This document shows positions 34,778 to 46,675 of a stretch of DNA of 64,000 bases, piece after piece. The DNA comes from Dasypus novemcinctus. Taxonomy: Eukaryota; Chordata; Mammalia; Cingulata; Dasypodidae. Where the stretch lies: contig NC_080676.1 of the NCBI RefSeq assembly GCF_030445035.2, positions 18,452,940 to 18,516,939 of the forward strand, read 5' to 3'. The translations under genes and the position numbers were made by a program. The notes beneath the pieces were generated by a model, which saw only the letters and a list, made by a program, of their open reading frames with translations, searched no databases and had not been told where the DNA came from. Positions within the stretch are counted from its first letter, which is position 1. Each line of letters starts with the position of its first letter.

Positions 34778-35572
34778 CACAGAGGCCAGTGTCCATCCTC
34801 CACTGCAACACAAGCCACCTTGGAAGCTATTCTATTTCCCAATTGGAAGTACCACTTTCCAAAAATGGGAGAGGGAGAGACAGTTGGGCACCAACTTCAG
34901 CTACTGATTAGTAAATTTGGCAGGCTAAAGCATAATCCTAAGAAGAGCTAAAGTTAAACACATCTAAGTTAGAAAGAGGACAGTAGTTGCCATTTTGACT
35001 CTACACCTAGCATGAGGGGAAGCCAGGCAAACTGAAAATCACAGTGATAGCAAGGAAAGCCTTCTTTCCATCCAGATCAGACTGCAGCTCTAGCATAAGC
35101 CCAGTCCCTACCTCCAGCAGGGAAGAAGCTGAGGGAACCTGTGCCAGCCTCTCTGGGAAAATACAGGCCACACCACAGAGGTCAGTGTTCATCCAACTCT
35201 GTCAGCACAAGGTGCCTCAGGAGCTATTTTGTGGCTGGAATTTGAAGCTCCATTTCCCAAAAACAGGGGAGGAAGAGACAGTTGGCTACTGACTTCAGCT
35301 ACTGATTAGTAAATTCAGCTGACTAAACTATAATCCTAACAACAGCTAAAGTTTGAACCTGTCCAAGTCAGAAAGAGGTCAGTAGTCGCCATTTAGACTC
35401 CACCCCTGGTATGAGAGGCAGCTGGGCTGACTGAAAATCACAGTGATGGTAGGAACTGGTTTCTTTCACCCACATTGGCCTGCAGTCCCAGCTTAGGCTT
35501 CAGCCCCACCTCTAGCAGGAAGGAAGCTGGTGGGTCCTGCGCCAGCCTCTCTGGGTAACTGCAGGTACACTC
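34778..35572 (+). repeat. Two ~396-bp tandem monomers in the old L1 5' UTR
   Basis: 'cacagaggccagtgtccatcc' region at 34778 recurs as 'cacagaggtcagtgttcatcc' region at 35174. 'cttcagctactgattagtaaa' region, 'cagaaagagg' / 'agaaagaggac', 'actgaaaatcacagtgat' and 'tgccagcctctctggg' all recur at the same ~396-bp spacing. A third, divergent and shorter unit follows to ~35830. Confidence 0.88.
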
Positions 35573-36022
35573 GGAAGGCACAGACTGAATAGTCAAAAGT
35601 CTATTGGGGCAACTTCAGTCATTCTGAACCCACACAGCATTGATTGCTGCCCACACCCATAGCCCATCCCCACCCTAGGCAGGGGAAAAAGGGGTTTGAA
35701 GCTTCACCAGTCTCTTTGAGCAACTATACTCTAGGCCCACATGACTTGGATTATTCCACACAACTATGACTCTGTCCCTACCCCTTGCAAAGGAGAAAGT
35801 TGGGAGAAGTGTCATCAGTCCCTGGGGTAACACAGGCAGCTTTAGCCTCCACAGCTTATAGCACTAACTACATCCTTGGTTCTTACTACACAGCCAGCAG
35901 GGAGAAAGGGCAAGAAAGTCCTAAACTAAAGAGAGAAACTGCACCCAGAATAAATACATCTAGTAAGCCAGATGAGAAGACACCAATAAAAAATTACAAT
36001 CCACACCAAGAAACAGGAAGAT

Positions 36023-36475
36023 ATGGCCCAGTTAAAGGAGAAAGATAAGCCTCCAGATGACATAAAGGAGTTGAGACAAATAATCATTGTTGTTCAAACA
36101 AATCTCCTTAATAAATTCAGTGAGATGGCTAAAGAGATTAAGGATATCAAGGAGACACTGGATGAGTACAAAGAAGAATTTGAAAGCATGCGTAAAAATA
36201 GCAGATCTTACGGGAATGAAAGTGTAATGAATGAAATTAAAAATACACTGGAATCATATAATAGCAGATTTGAAGGGGCAGAGAAAAGGATTGGTGAGCT
36301 TGAAGAAATAGCATCTGAAAGCAAACATACAAAAGAAAAGATGAAGAAAAATGGAAAAATTGAACAAAGTCTCAGAGAACTAAACTACAGTTACAGACAT
36401 GTAAACCTATGTGTCATGGGTGTCCAGAAAGAGAGGAGAAGGGAGAAAGGGCAGAAGGAATACTTGAAGAAATAA
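36023..36475 (+). pseudogene. Old L1 ORF1, open N-terminal 150 codons
   Basis: Opens at ATG 36023 and runs 150 codons. It is rich in Lys, Glu and Asn with heptad-like spacing (MAKEIKDIKETLDEYKEE...), the coiled-coil trimerisation half of ORF1p, and then the 'VNLCVMGVQ' start of the RNA-recognition domain. The frame is lost after 36475, but decayed ORF1 text continues to 36663 ('gaagcacaacatactcccat' region, 'agacacatactagtcaaaat' region) and, beyond the nested L1, at 43110-43330. It is not a host gene. Confidence 0.8.
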
Positions 36476-38278
36476 TGGTAGAAATTTTCCCAATCCTATT
36501 GAAGGACGTTGATATCATTGTCCAAGAAGCACAACATACTCCCATCTGAATAAATCTAAACAGACCAACTCTGAGACACATACTAGTCAAAATGTCAAGT
36601 GCCAAAGACAAAGAGAGAATTCTGAGAGCAGCAAGAGAAAAGCAATGCATAACATATAGGGGAGAGAGGCGGGGCAAGATGGCATCCACGTGAGTGCACC
36701 CTCGTTATCTCTCCTGCAAAAAAACTGGCTGAGTGGGGACAGAATCCTGCCTGAGTGAGCTGTTCTGGGAACCCACAAAGCAGGAGGTTTCTGGATATCG
36801 ATCTGGAGAGAGTGCGACAAAAGGAGTGATTGCTCGAGGTAAAACCAGGGGTTTCTGGTGCTTGTACCTGAAGCTATGGGAAGGCTAACCCTTCCCCTAG
36901 AGCTGGTAGCCACAGCATTCCCTGAACAATGCTGGTCACATGGCAGTGTTCCCGAGCCCCTTGTTCCCCAAAACTGCAATCCCCGACCCCAAGTTCCCCG
37001 AGCCTAAGTTCCCTGAACCCAGCATTCCCTGAGCCCACCAGCCTCAGAAAAACTCTGAGAGTAGGAGGGTTCTGGTAAGGGGCACAGAGGGGCCCAAGGA
37101 GTGTGGGTTCAATTGTCTGGTCCCCCCTTTTTGAGCTTGGAGGAGCATGCCAGCTGGCTTGCAGAGAGGCTAGGAAGAGAGGAGAGGTGAATCTGCAGAG
37201 GCAGCCCAATTTACATAAATGCATTGGCATAGGGAAAATTGGTCTGGGAGAAGGTGAAGTCAGGCAATTAACTAGTCCTGTGCAAAACACCTAAGGAGGG
37301 AGACAGGAGGAAGTGCTTGGTAGGTTCCAATAGCAAGGTGTGGATGCTCGCTTTCAAAGAGACTGAGAGTCATTATTTTCTATGGTGAGTGGGTTCACCA
37401 AGGTCCAACTTAAAATGTAGAAAGAAGCTGTCACACAGGCTTCCTGCTGCCCTGGGAGAGAGAGAAGTGAGGAAGGGAGAAAGAGGGAAGGACAGATTCC
37501 TAATCAGTTCATTCAATTGCCAAGAGGACTCCTTGCTTGAGGATTTGTCTGGTTTTTTGTTTGTTTGTTTTCTTATCTGTCATTCCTCTTTATCCCCCCA
37601 CAACCTTCCTTTTTTTTCTTTTTTTTCAATTAGGTGCTACTGACAGTTTTTCTTGTTTGCTGTGCTTCTTCATCCTAGATTTCCTCTTTTCTGTGTATAC
37701 TCATTTTGGCTACCAATGATATCCCCCTTCCTTTACATCTTTCTATCTTCCATCTCATGTTGTTGCTCTTACATCCCACCTCTATTTTTTAAGCCCCCAA
37801 TTTTTTGAGTTTTTATTTCTAACACCTCTATTCTGTTTTCTACCTTTTATTCACTCTTTATGTTATTGTCCTTTCTTTTCTCTTTCCTCTCTCCTGATCA
37901 CACTGGCCTTTTAATTCATACTATATTCTTCTCCATATTCAGTTTCCCATCTTATAGTAGGAACTCCACTTTTTTATTGTTATAACTCTACATAGGACAC
38001 ATGAGTTTAATATTCATTCTCCTAGGTCTTATATGGTTCTTCTGCTAACATTTACTACCAATACTACTATTATACTTTCTCTTTTTCTTTTCCTACCTCT
38101 TTTGCTTTCCCTGCCCCTAATCTTTTTCCTTCAAGGGGACTTAGACAACAATAAGGAAATAGAATAAGAAGAACAAAGTGCCAAAGAGAAGACTTAACAC
38201 ACACGCAAAAACAGCACCTAAATAAAACCTGAGATTAGATGGAGAAGTTAATCAACTGAACAAACCAATCAAGATAAA

Positions 38279-39260
38279 ATGATGACCAGACAGCAACAAA
38301 AAATTAAAAACCATACCAATAATCAGGAAGACATAGCCCAGTCCAACAAACAAACTAAAAACCAGGAAGAGGAGCAGAATATTGAACAACTAATCAAAGC
38401 TCTCCAAACAAATATCATGGGCCAACTTAATAAAGTTAAGAAAGAAATTAAGGATATTAAGAAAACATCTTAATATGGAGGGTATACTGAAGAAATTGCA
38501 AACATATGCAAAAAGATAAGAGATATGAGGGGAATGAATGGCACAATCCAAGAAATCAAAAATACACTCTCAGCAAATAACAGTAGATTTGAATAGGCAG
38601 AGGAAAGAATTAGTGATGTGGAAAACAGTACATCTGAAATCAAACAGATAGTAGAACTGAGAAATAAAATATAGAAAAAATCCAGCAGGGATTTAGGGAT
38701 CTGAATGACAACACAAGATGCACAAACATACGCATTATAGGCATCCCAGAAGGAGAAGAGAAGGGAAAGGGGATAGAAGGGGTGTTTGGAGGAAATATTG
38801 GCTGAAAATTCCCAAATCTTTTGAGGGAGATGGAGGTACCTATCCAGGAAATGCAACACACCCCTAACAGCATAAATCCTAACAGGCCTACTCTAAGACA
38901 TATAGATGTAAAATTACCCAATGTTCAAGACAAAGAGAAAATACTGAAGGCAGCAAGAGAAAAGAGTACCATCACATACAAGGCAAGTTCAATAAGACTA
39001 AGTGCTGATTCTCATCTGAAACCATGGAGTCAAGAAAACAGTGGTATGACATAGTCAAGTTACTAAAAGAAAAAATTTCCAGCCAAGAATACTCCATCCA
39101 GCAAAGCTGGCATTCAGAAATGATGGAGAATTCAAAATATTCACAGATAAACAGAAACTAAGAGTATGCCAATAAGAAATCTGCCTTTCATAAAATACTA
39201 AAGGGAGTTCTGCAGGTTGAAAGAAAAAAACAGGAGAGACAGAGTTGGAGGAGAGTGTAA
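38279..39260 (+). pseudogene. L1 ORF1 remnant of the ORF2-less copy
   Basis: Starts MMTRQQQK as in the full-length copy. A TAA ends the first frame at 38471-38473. Further stops (for example TAG near 38596) and frameshifts separate the RRM-like part ('cgcattataggcatcccaga' region ~38731) and the C-terminal domain (38821-39054, PTLRHIDVKLPNVQDKEKIL). Not translatable as one protein. Confidence 0.82.
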
Positions 39261-39329
39261 GAACAATTAAAAAGACAAATAAAAACAACATATGACATAC
39301 ACAAATCCAAAGAAAATATGGGTAATATA

Positions 39330-39660
39330 AGCAATTCCACTTCTGGGTATATACCTGAGAACTGAAAACAAGAACATGAGCTGATATATGCACACCAATG
39401 TTCATAGCAGCATTATTAACTATTGCCAAAAGTTGGAATCAACCCAATGCCCATCAATATATGCCCATCATCAGACAACTTTATTGTTCACAAGGAGCTG
39501 TATTTATGCCTACATTGGAATACTGTTCAGCTGTAAGAAGGAATACAATACTAACACATGGTATAACATGGATGAATCTTGAGGACCTTATGTTGAGTGA
39601 AGCAACCAGGCATTGAAGGACAAATACTACATGACTTCACTGCTATGAAATAAGCAAATC
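39330..39660 (+). pseudogene. Residual ORF2 C-terminus of the deleted L1
   Basis: Only the end of ORF2 is present: 'gttcatagcagcattattaa', 'gttggaatcaacccaatgcc', 'atggatgaatcttgaggacc'. It matches 16160-16457 of the full-length copy. It lacks endonuclease and reverse transcriptase and is frameshifted. Confidence 0.85.
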
Positions 39661-40784
39661 AAGCTGTCTCAGAAAGCTAGAGACTGGAAGATAGGCTTAA
39701 AGGAAATTTGGAGGGAGAGGAAGGTTGTGAGTTGATACCTACATGGGCAAAATCTATGATAATGTGGAGGTAAGTAGTTGTGCAATGAACGGATAAGATA
39801 AGGGCATAGGGATACTATCGGGTGTGGCTTTATAGTCTTAAGGGGGTCTAGGGTTGGGATGATGACTCAGATGGTCCATGGAATTGGGGGGAGTGTTTGG
39901 GGGGAACAGGTGAACATGGGAGATTGTCAGGTATGTGGTTGAAATGATAATGTTGAGAAAACTCTTTAGAAAATACAATAAGTAAGGGTTACTTGTTGAA
40001 GGTGTTTGATGGGGGGCATCTGGCACAGGGTACACCTGGGGCAGGCTTCTAGGGAGTGTGTGAGTGCTTATCTTGTCTAGTGTGTTATATTATTGGGTGG
40101 AGACCCATACAATGAGTGGGAAGGTGTTGTATCCCCATCCTGGGGAGGCCTGATGTTCTCAAATGGAGTGAAGGGTGTCTCTTGAGAGCATGGGTGGCTC
40201 CCAATTTGGGAAGATGGACTAGTGTGTCAAGCCCTCAGCATTGTTGCAAGTATCTATGGATCTGGTCCTTTAAGCAGTCAAGCTTGGCTCTCACTGTGGG
40301 GCCTGAAGGGAGGGGGAGAGAGGAATAGAATAGATGGAAGAGGGGATAACTGGGGGGCAATGGAAATGTTCCACAAGATCGTGCAATGATGGATATAGGC
40401 CATGTTAAATTTCACCAAAATGTATAAAACTGTATAGTCTAAAATGTAAACCATAAGGCAAACCATAATGTAACTAAAAATTTAGAAAAGTGTACAGTCT
40501 AAAATATAAACCATAATGTAAACCATAATGGAACCATGGTTAGTAGCTATGTTTCAATATCTGTCCCCAGCTGTAGCAAATACAACATCTACATATAAAA
40601 AGATCATTGCTGGGGAAGGGGGAAAAGGGTTGGATATTGGGTATATGGGAGTCCCCTAAATTGTACGTGTGCCTTTATTTTCATCTAAAACTTTTTTGAA
40701 GACAAAATTTAAAATGTTTTTAAAAAAGGATGTAGACACTGAGGAAAGAATGGAAGAGCTTTCTTTGCCACTGTACATGCGGGG

Positions 40785-41314
40785 TGTATTAATCAGCCAA
40801 AGTGGTGCAGATGCAAAATACCAGAAATCTGCTGGGTGTTATAAAGGGTATTTATTTGGGGTAGGAGCTTACAGTTACCAGGCCATAAAACATAAGTTAC
40901 TTCCCTCACCATAGCCTATTTCCTCATGTTGGAGCAAGATGGCTACTGACGTCTGTAAGGGTTCGGGCTTTCTGGGTTCCTCTGGGCTCAGTTCCTCTAT
41001 TTCCTCCACAAGGTCAGCAATAGACTATGAGGCTTTCTAGGCTTTGCCTCTCTCCACAAGTTCAGCTGTAGACTATCAGGTGAATGGCTCTGTCTCTTTC
41101 CCCAGGGTTCCAGGTTAAGACTTCAGCATCAAACTCCAACATCAAAACTCCAACATCAGAAACCCTCAACTCTGTTCTTTGCCATGCCTTTTATCTGTGA
41201 TTCCCCACCCCTTATCAGACCTAATCATAATTCAGTCATGCCCAGGTACAGATCAGATTACAAACATAATCCAATATCTATTTTTGGAATTCATAACCAC
41301 ATCAAACTGCTACA
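40785..41314 (-). mobile_element. Solo LTR, minus strand, same family as 22852-23441
   Basis: On the minus strand it starts TGTAGCAGTTTGA and ends CTGATTAATACA, with the same interior ('ccaaaaatagatattgg', 'attatgtttgtaat'). It is inserted in the 3' UTR of the ORF2-less L1, so it is younger than that L1. The flanks (cgggg / cagga) do not give a clear TSD. No internal genes. Confidence 0.85.
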
Positions 41315-43092
41315 CAGGACAATACCTATTACAGTGATGAAAGGCAGAACATCAAAAAAAAGTTTTATGATATTTTTCACTTTTTAGTACCCCAATTTAT
41401 TTTTTATTTTATTTTAGTTTTTCTAAATTAGTATGTATTCTATTTCTAATCTTTAAACCTATCATTACTATTTCATTTTCCTATTAATTGAATTTGGCAA
41501 TATATTAGGCTTCATTTTTGAAGAAGTTTTGGACCACAGAGAGGTTCAACTATGGCAGGGAAGGGGCACTGGTGTGGGGTGTCATAGATGGGGGACATAT
41601 AGTTGGGAGGGAGTTCTCCAGGGCATGTATATAGGGTATATAAAAATGTTCGGATATTTGTTGGGTATTGTCATAGTAGGTAGAGTTACACATGACAAAT
41701 GAGGGAGTGCTGAGTTCCTAGCTGGGGGAGCTCTGTCACATCCCACAATGGAACAGCAAAAATCCCCCAAGTGCAAGGGCAAAGACCAGAGAAGAAGGAT
41801 GGCCCAATGATCGGCTCTTCATACTGATGACTATGTTTATGAGCCTGTGTGCTTGAAATTTCAACTAAGCCTAGAGCCATAGGGTGCCTAAGAGTTACCT
41901 CCTGGGAGCCTCCATATTGCTCTAATGTGGCCACTCTCTAAGCCAAACTCAGCATATAAATGCATTACCTTCCCCCCAGCATGGGACATGACTCCCCGGG
42001 ATGAGCCTCCCTGGTGCCAAGAGATTACTACCAGTCACCAGCTGGTGATGCAACTAGAAAAAGACCTTGCATAAAAGGGGAAATAGTAAAGATGAATGAG
42101 TTTATATGGCTAAGAGACTTCAGAGGGGTCGTGCTTACACAAGTCTCAGCAGGATCCCAAAGACAGCCAAAGTAGATACAACCCCAGGTACTGGTGCTCC
42201 TGAGAGCTACAAAGACACACAGGTTCTATGGTCATGGCAGATGGCTCTGGAGTTCAGGGCCTTGCCAGTGGGCCCTACTTTGGATGGAGTTGGACTCCTA
42301 TGTGACCTTTCTATACATGCCTTTCTGTCACTTTTACTGAACCTGTGGTTGGTGCTGGGGTTGGTATATACTCAGGAGACATGAATCCCTGGACTGGCCA
42401 TGTGCCAGATAGGCCCTGAGCCTCAGCAGACTTGTAACACCTACTCTCAGGTTTGTTGCACTTACCCAGGTCAGCTAACAGGGAGGTGAGGATGGTCAAC
42501 CACCACACCAGGGAACCAAGAGTGCCTAAAACTGCAAGCAGGAAAATCATATCCATCAACCATGTGGGACCTAAGTCCCTCTCAATTTAAAGGTGGAGTG
42601 GACATCATCATCATAGGGTCCACAGGATGGACGAATATAATATGGATTAGAGTGGACTTACTGGTATTCCACTATAGAAGTATTGTGCCTCTAGCAACGG
42701 GAGAAATTGTATCATTGATGTGGAGACAATGGCCATGGTAGTTGCTAAAGGCAGGAAGAAGGAAGAAGAGGTGTGTGCAGGGGCATTTACAGGACTTGAA
42801 GTTGTCCTGAATGATATTGCAGGGACAGATTCAAGATATTACCTATCCTGCCATAACCCACTGAATGGACTCAGGGAGAGTGCAAACTATAATATAAACT
42901 ATAATCCCTGTGGTGGAGCAGCACTCCAAAATATATGAAGTGCAATGAATGTGCCACAATGATGAAAGAGATTGTTGATGTGAGAGGAGTAGGGGATGGG
43001 GGGTGGGGTATATGGGAACCTCCTATATTTTCAATGTAACATTTTCTGTGACCTATGTATCTTTTTTTAAAAAGACAATTTAATTTGCTATA

Positions 43093-44810
43093 TAAACATA
43101 TATATGGGATACCCAATAAGATTAAGTGCCAATTTCTCATCAGAAACCATGGAAGCAAGAAGACAATGGTATGATATATTTAAGATATTGCAAGAGAAAA
43201 ACTTTCAGCCAAGAATCTTGTATCCAGCAAGACTGTCTTTCAAAAATGAGGGTGAGTTTAGAATAATCACAGATAAACAGAAACTGAGAGTTTGTAACCA
43301 AGAGACCAGCTTTGCATGAAATACTAAAGGGTATGCTACAGCCTAAAAAGGAGAGACAGGAGAGAGAGGCTTAGAAGAGAGTCTAGAAATGAAGGTTATA
43401 TCAGCAAAAGTTACTAAAAGTGTCAAAAGAGTGGTGAAAATAAAATATGACAGCTAAAAACCCAAATATTTAGGAATAAACTTAACCAATGATATAGAGC
43501 ACTTGTATTCAGAAAACTACAATTCATTGTTAAAAGAAATCAAAAAAGGCCTAAATACTTCAAAGAACATTCCATGTTCACAGATTGGAAGACTAAATAT
43601 CATTAAGCTGTCAATGCTACTCAAATTTATATACAGATTCAATGCAATGCTGATTTTAAAAATCCCACCAACATTTTTTAAATAAATGGAAAACACGATT
43701 ATCAAACTTATTTGGAAAGTTAAGGGATCCTGAATAGCCAGAAACATCTTAAAAAGGAAAAGCAAAGTTGGAGGACTCTCACTTCCAGACTTTAAATCAT
43801 ATTACCTAGCTACAGAGGTAAAAAAAAAAAAAAAAAAAAACAAACCAGCATGGTACTGGCATAAAGACAGACACATACACCAATGGAATCGAACTGATGG
43901 TTCAGAAACAGACCCTCATATCTAGGGTCAAGTGATTTTTTACAAGCCCGTAATATAGATGCAAATGTGTCCTTTGTGAACTAGAGTAGATGTACATCAC
44001 TACTGCAGGGTAGTGGGAATGTGGAGAAGCATGGGAAAAACACAACTGGAGTGACCTATGAACTGTGGTTAACAGTAATAATGTAATATTTGTGCATCTA
44101 CACCAAGATGTACTGTGTTGATAATGGGAAAGTACAGAAAACATGTGCCAAATGTACATTATGGATCCGGTAATAATATGATGATATTATCTCATAATCT
44201 GTAACAAATGTTCCACCATTGTGTGGTCTGTTGATGGAGGGGTGTTGTACGGGAATTCTGCACTTGTCATGATTGTTTTGTAAGTTTACAACTTCTGTCA
44301 TAAAAATATATTTTAAAAATAATAATAGAGTAGGTTGGGGGAAAAATACACCAAATGTAGGTCTATGTTAATAGCAAGATATTGACAATATTCTTTCATA
44401 ATTTGTAACAAATGTCTCACAATAATGCAAGGTGTTGGTGGTGGGCTGATGTATGGGACCACAGTACGATGTTATGCATGCTTGCTTTATAAGTTCACAA
44501 CCTTTACTATACACTTATTGTTTATGTGTGTTCATGTATAAATTATATAAAAATAATAATAATAGGGTGGGTTGGGGGAAAAATACTCCAAATGTAAAAT
44601 ACTTTGGTTAGTAGTAATATTTTGAGGATGCTCTTCAATCATTAGTGAAAAATGTTTCACAACAATGCAAGGTATTGTTGGTTGGGTGAGGCATGAGAGT
44701 CCTGTATGATGTTATGGATGTTAATTCTGTAAGTTTGCAGCTATTACAATATACTTACTGTCTATGTTGTTTATGTATGAGTGGTATACTCTAATAAAGG
44801 GGGAAAAAAA
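43093..44810 (+). mobile_element. Old L1 (3' part): ORF1 end, fragment of ORF2, tandem 3' UTR
   Basis: 43110-43330 completes ORF1 (IRLSANFSSETMEARRQWYD...). At ~43455 ORF1-ORF2 spacer text joins directly to mid-ORF2 text ('caaatatttaggaataaact'), which lies ~2.3 kb further on in the full-length copy (14.93 kb). A second break near 43920-43950 joins ORF2 'accctcatatctagggtcaa' to 3' UTR text. The endonuclease, the FADD region and the C-terminus are therefore gone. A 3' UTR with three tandem units ends in 'aataaaggggg' + A. Confidence 0.75.
44148..44810 (+). repeat. Three tandem ~200-240-bp units in an L1 3' UTR
   Basis: 'ccaaatgta' followed by 'taacaaatgt(t/c)' and 'taagttyaca' recurs at ~44148, 44351 and 44588, giving spacings of ~203 and 237. 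'ggttgggggaaaaata' marks the joins of units 2 and 3. It is a divergent minisatellite confined to this 3' UTR. Confidence 0.8.
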
Positions 44811-46028
44811 ACTCTTTTTGAGAGACTTGCACACCTTAGGGTCAGAGCATTCTCCCTGTTGTGATAGTCCCCTCCCTCTACTGCAGTAGCACCCTTTACA
44901 ATAATTCTCACAAGTTCAGATTTTTTTTAATTGACAGCCGTTTTTCAGTGGGTTGATGCTTTTATAAATCAATTCATAAGAACTCTATACAATAAAGAAA
45001 TTCGTTTTTTGTTTTGTATTTCATCCTTTCCCAGTTTGTCATCTTCCCTTAACTTTTTCTATAGCATTTTCCCTTGTAGAAACTTTTAATATTTTTATAT
45101 ACTTAAACCTGGTGATTTTTTCCTTTAAAATAACTTCTTAAGAAAGCATTTGTCCCGTCCATTGATACCCTCTCCCCAAGTCTATTCAGAGCATAATGGT
45201 CCTCTAAGATCCTAAAAGAAAGATCTCTGTGGTCATGAAAATCTAGAAATAACTTTAACACTATCCCCTTCCTAGATACTTACAGAGCACTTGATCATAT
45301 TAAGAAAAAAATCTTTCAGTAAAGAAACACATTTACTTTGTTAATTCTGAGTGTCCAAATCTCACCTTTTACTCTCTCATGTTCACTTTTTCCTGCTCTC
45401 TTCATCTGCTAAATTGCTTATTTACCTCATTATGTTGAATTTATACATGCATATATTTGAGACACCGCCCCCCACCCCCCACCCCTTACAACCTTTCTGG
45501 AACAAGGTAGGGAATAAACAAATACAAAGAAATAAATTCCATCTATGTGCCAAGCATATTGGGCCGGGATGTATAGTGCTGAGAATATAAAGATAGGTCC
45601 CTTGAAAGGGGAGGAGCTTGCTGAGTGAGGCTGGAGGTTGGAGGAGACAGTGAATGGGGAAGGAAAGTAAGGATTCCTGGCTTCAGCAGCATATACCAGG
45701 ACCCAGGAATCATGTATGCACTAAAGCAATTACCCCCTCTCACCCTCATCTGTCATAATGTGATTGGGTCCTCCAGAAGGCATGCTGAGACCTCGGCTAT
45801 TGGTCAGTAGAGAATGGGAGAAAATTGGGATTGCAGGGGAGCAGAGCTACAAGAATTGATCAAAATTTGGGCTGGTCTTCAACGTCTGTCCATGGACCAA
45901 ATGACAGCATCTAGAGGGATGTGATTGAGTAGGTCACTGGAAGAAAGGGGATAGCCACTGACAGGTGGTGAACAGCCAGAGCAGTTTAAAATAGAGTTTC
46001 GCGAGTGGCATAGACTTCAGCGGAAATT
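44811..46028. other. Unassigned unique DNA
   Basis: No gene or confident repeat. A C-rich run lies at 45467-45486. The 60-85 codon frames have no recognisable features. Confidence 0.4.
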
Positions 46029-46038
46029 ACCAGCTCTT

Positions 46039-46440
46039 TTTTTTTTTTTTTAATTTCTCTCCCCTTCCCCGCCCCAGTTGTCTGCTCTCTGTGTCTATTT
46101 GCTGCGTGTTCTTTTTCCACTTCTGTTGTTGTCAGCAGCATGGGAATCTGTGTTTCTTTTTGTTGTGTCATCTTGCTGTGTCAGCTCTCTGTATATGAGG
46201 CACCACTCCTGGGCAGGCTGCATTTTCTTTCGCGCTGGGCGGCTCTCCTTATGGGGCTCACTCCTTGCACATGGGGCTCCCCTACGCAGGGGCACCCCTG
46301 CGTGGCAGGGCACTCCTTGCATGCATCAGCGCTGCACGTGGGCCAGCTCCACACAGGTCAAGGAGGCCCGGGGTTTGAACCGTGGACCTCCCATGTGGTA
46401 GGCGGAGGCCCTAACCACTGGGCCAAGTCTGCTTCCCATG
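46039..46440 (-). mobile_element. Long tRNA-derived SINE, minus strand, 10-bp TSD
   Basis: T-run and 'ccagttgtctgctctctgtg' on the left, 'ccactgggccaagtctgctt' on the right. The direct repeat accagctctt lies at 46029-46038 and 46441-46450. Confidence 0.92.
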
Positions 46441-46454
46441 ACCAGCTCTTAGGA

Positions 46455-46675
46455 AGGCAGAAGAATGAAGTGATTAAGCGTAGCAACTTTGGCACCATAT
46501 TGTCTAAATTTAAATCCTGTTTCCACCACTGACAGGCTATGCATTCTTGGGCAAGTTACTTATCCTCTCTGGGCTCAGTTTCCTCATGCCTAAATAGGGG
46601 TAACAACATAGAATTCATGAGTTAATATTCATCAAGAACTTAGAACACAGTCTGCATAAAGCAATAACTATGGAG
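46455..46675 (+). mobile_element. MIR SINE remnant
   Basis: 'gtgattaagcgtagcaactt', 'caccactgacaggctatgca', then the conserved core 'cttgggcaagttacttatcc' + 'tctctgggctcagtttcctc', and a tail like 'cttagaacacagtctgc'. This is the order of the mammal-wide MIR element, plus orientation. Confidence 0.8.

Larger units (their letters stand above)
34574..36663 (+). mobile_element. Old L1 (5' part): 5' UTR with monomers and ORF1
   Basis: Starts 'gcaagatggtggtagagtaa'. A ~1.4-kb 5' UTR with tandem units leads to ORF1 from ~36023. ORF1 text is cut at ~36663 in 'acatatagggga' by the L1 at 36664-43092 and resumes at 43093 ('gggatacccaataagattaag' region). The element's ORF2 endonuclease and most of its reverse transcriptase are missing (see 43093-44810). 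Confidence 0.75.
36664..43092 (+). mobile_element. Younger L1 lacking nearly all of ORF2, nested in an older L1
   Basis: Same family as 9546-19309: 5' 'ggcggggcaagatggc', CT-rich 5' UTR, ORF1 remnant, then an abrupt junction near 39330-39338 from the first codons of ORF2 to its last ~100 codons, then the long 3' UTR to ~43080. About 3.5 kb present in the full-length copy (12.65-16.16 kb) is missing. Target flanks around 'aacatatagggga' / 'aacatatatatggg' are a probable TSD, and the host L1 ORF1 continues across it. A solo LTR sits in the 3' UTR at 40785-41314. Confidence 0.85.

Noticed and set aside
36023..36475. 150-codon Lys/Glu-rich frame as a host coiled-coil gene
   Set aside because: It lies between an L1 5' UTR and further L1 ORF1 text and has the ORF1 coiled-coil/RRM order; it is L1 ORF1.
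22852..41314. The two related LTRs as ends of one provirus
   Set aside because: They are in opposite orientation, ~18 kb apart, one has its own perfect TSD, and no retroviral gag/pol/env text lies between them.
44148..44810. Satellite or CRISPR-like array
   Set aside because: Only three divergent direct repeats of ~200-240 bp, inside an L1 3' UTR; no spacer structure, and the organism is a mammal.
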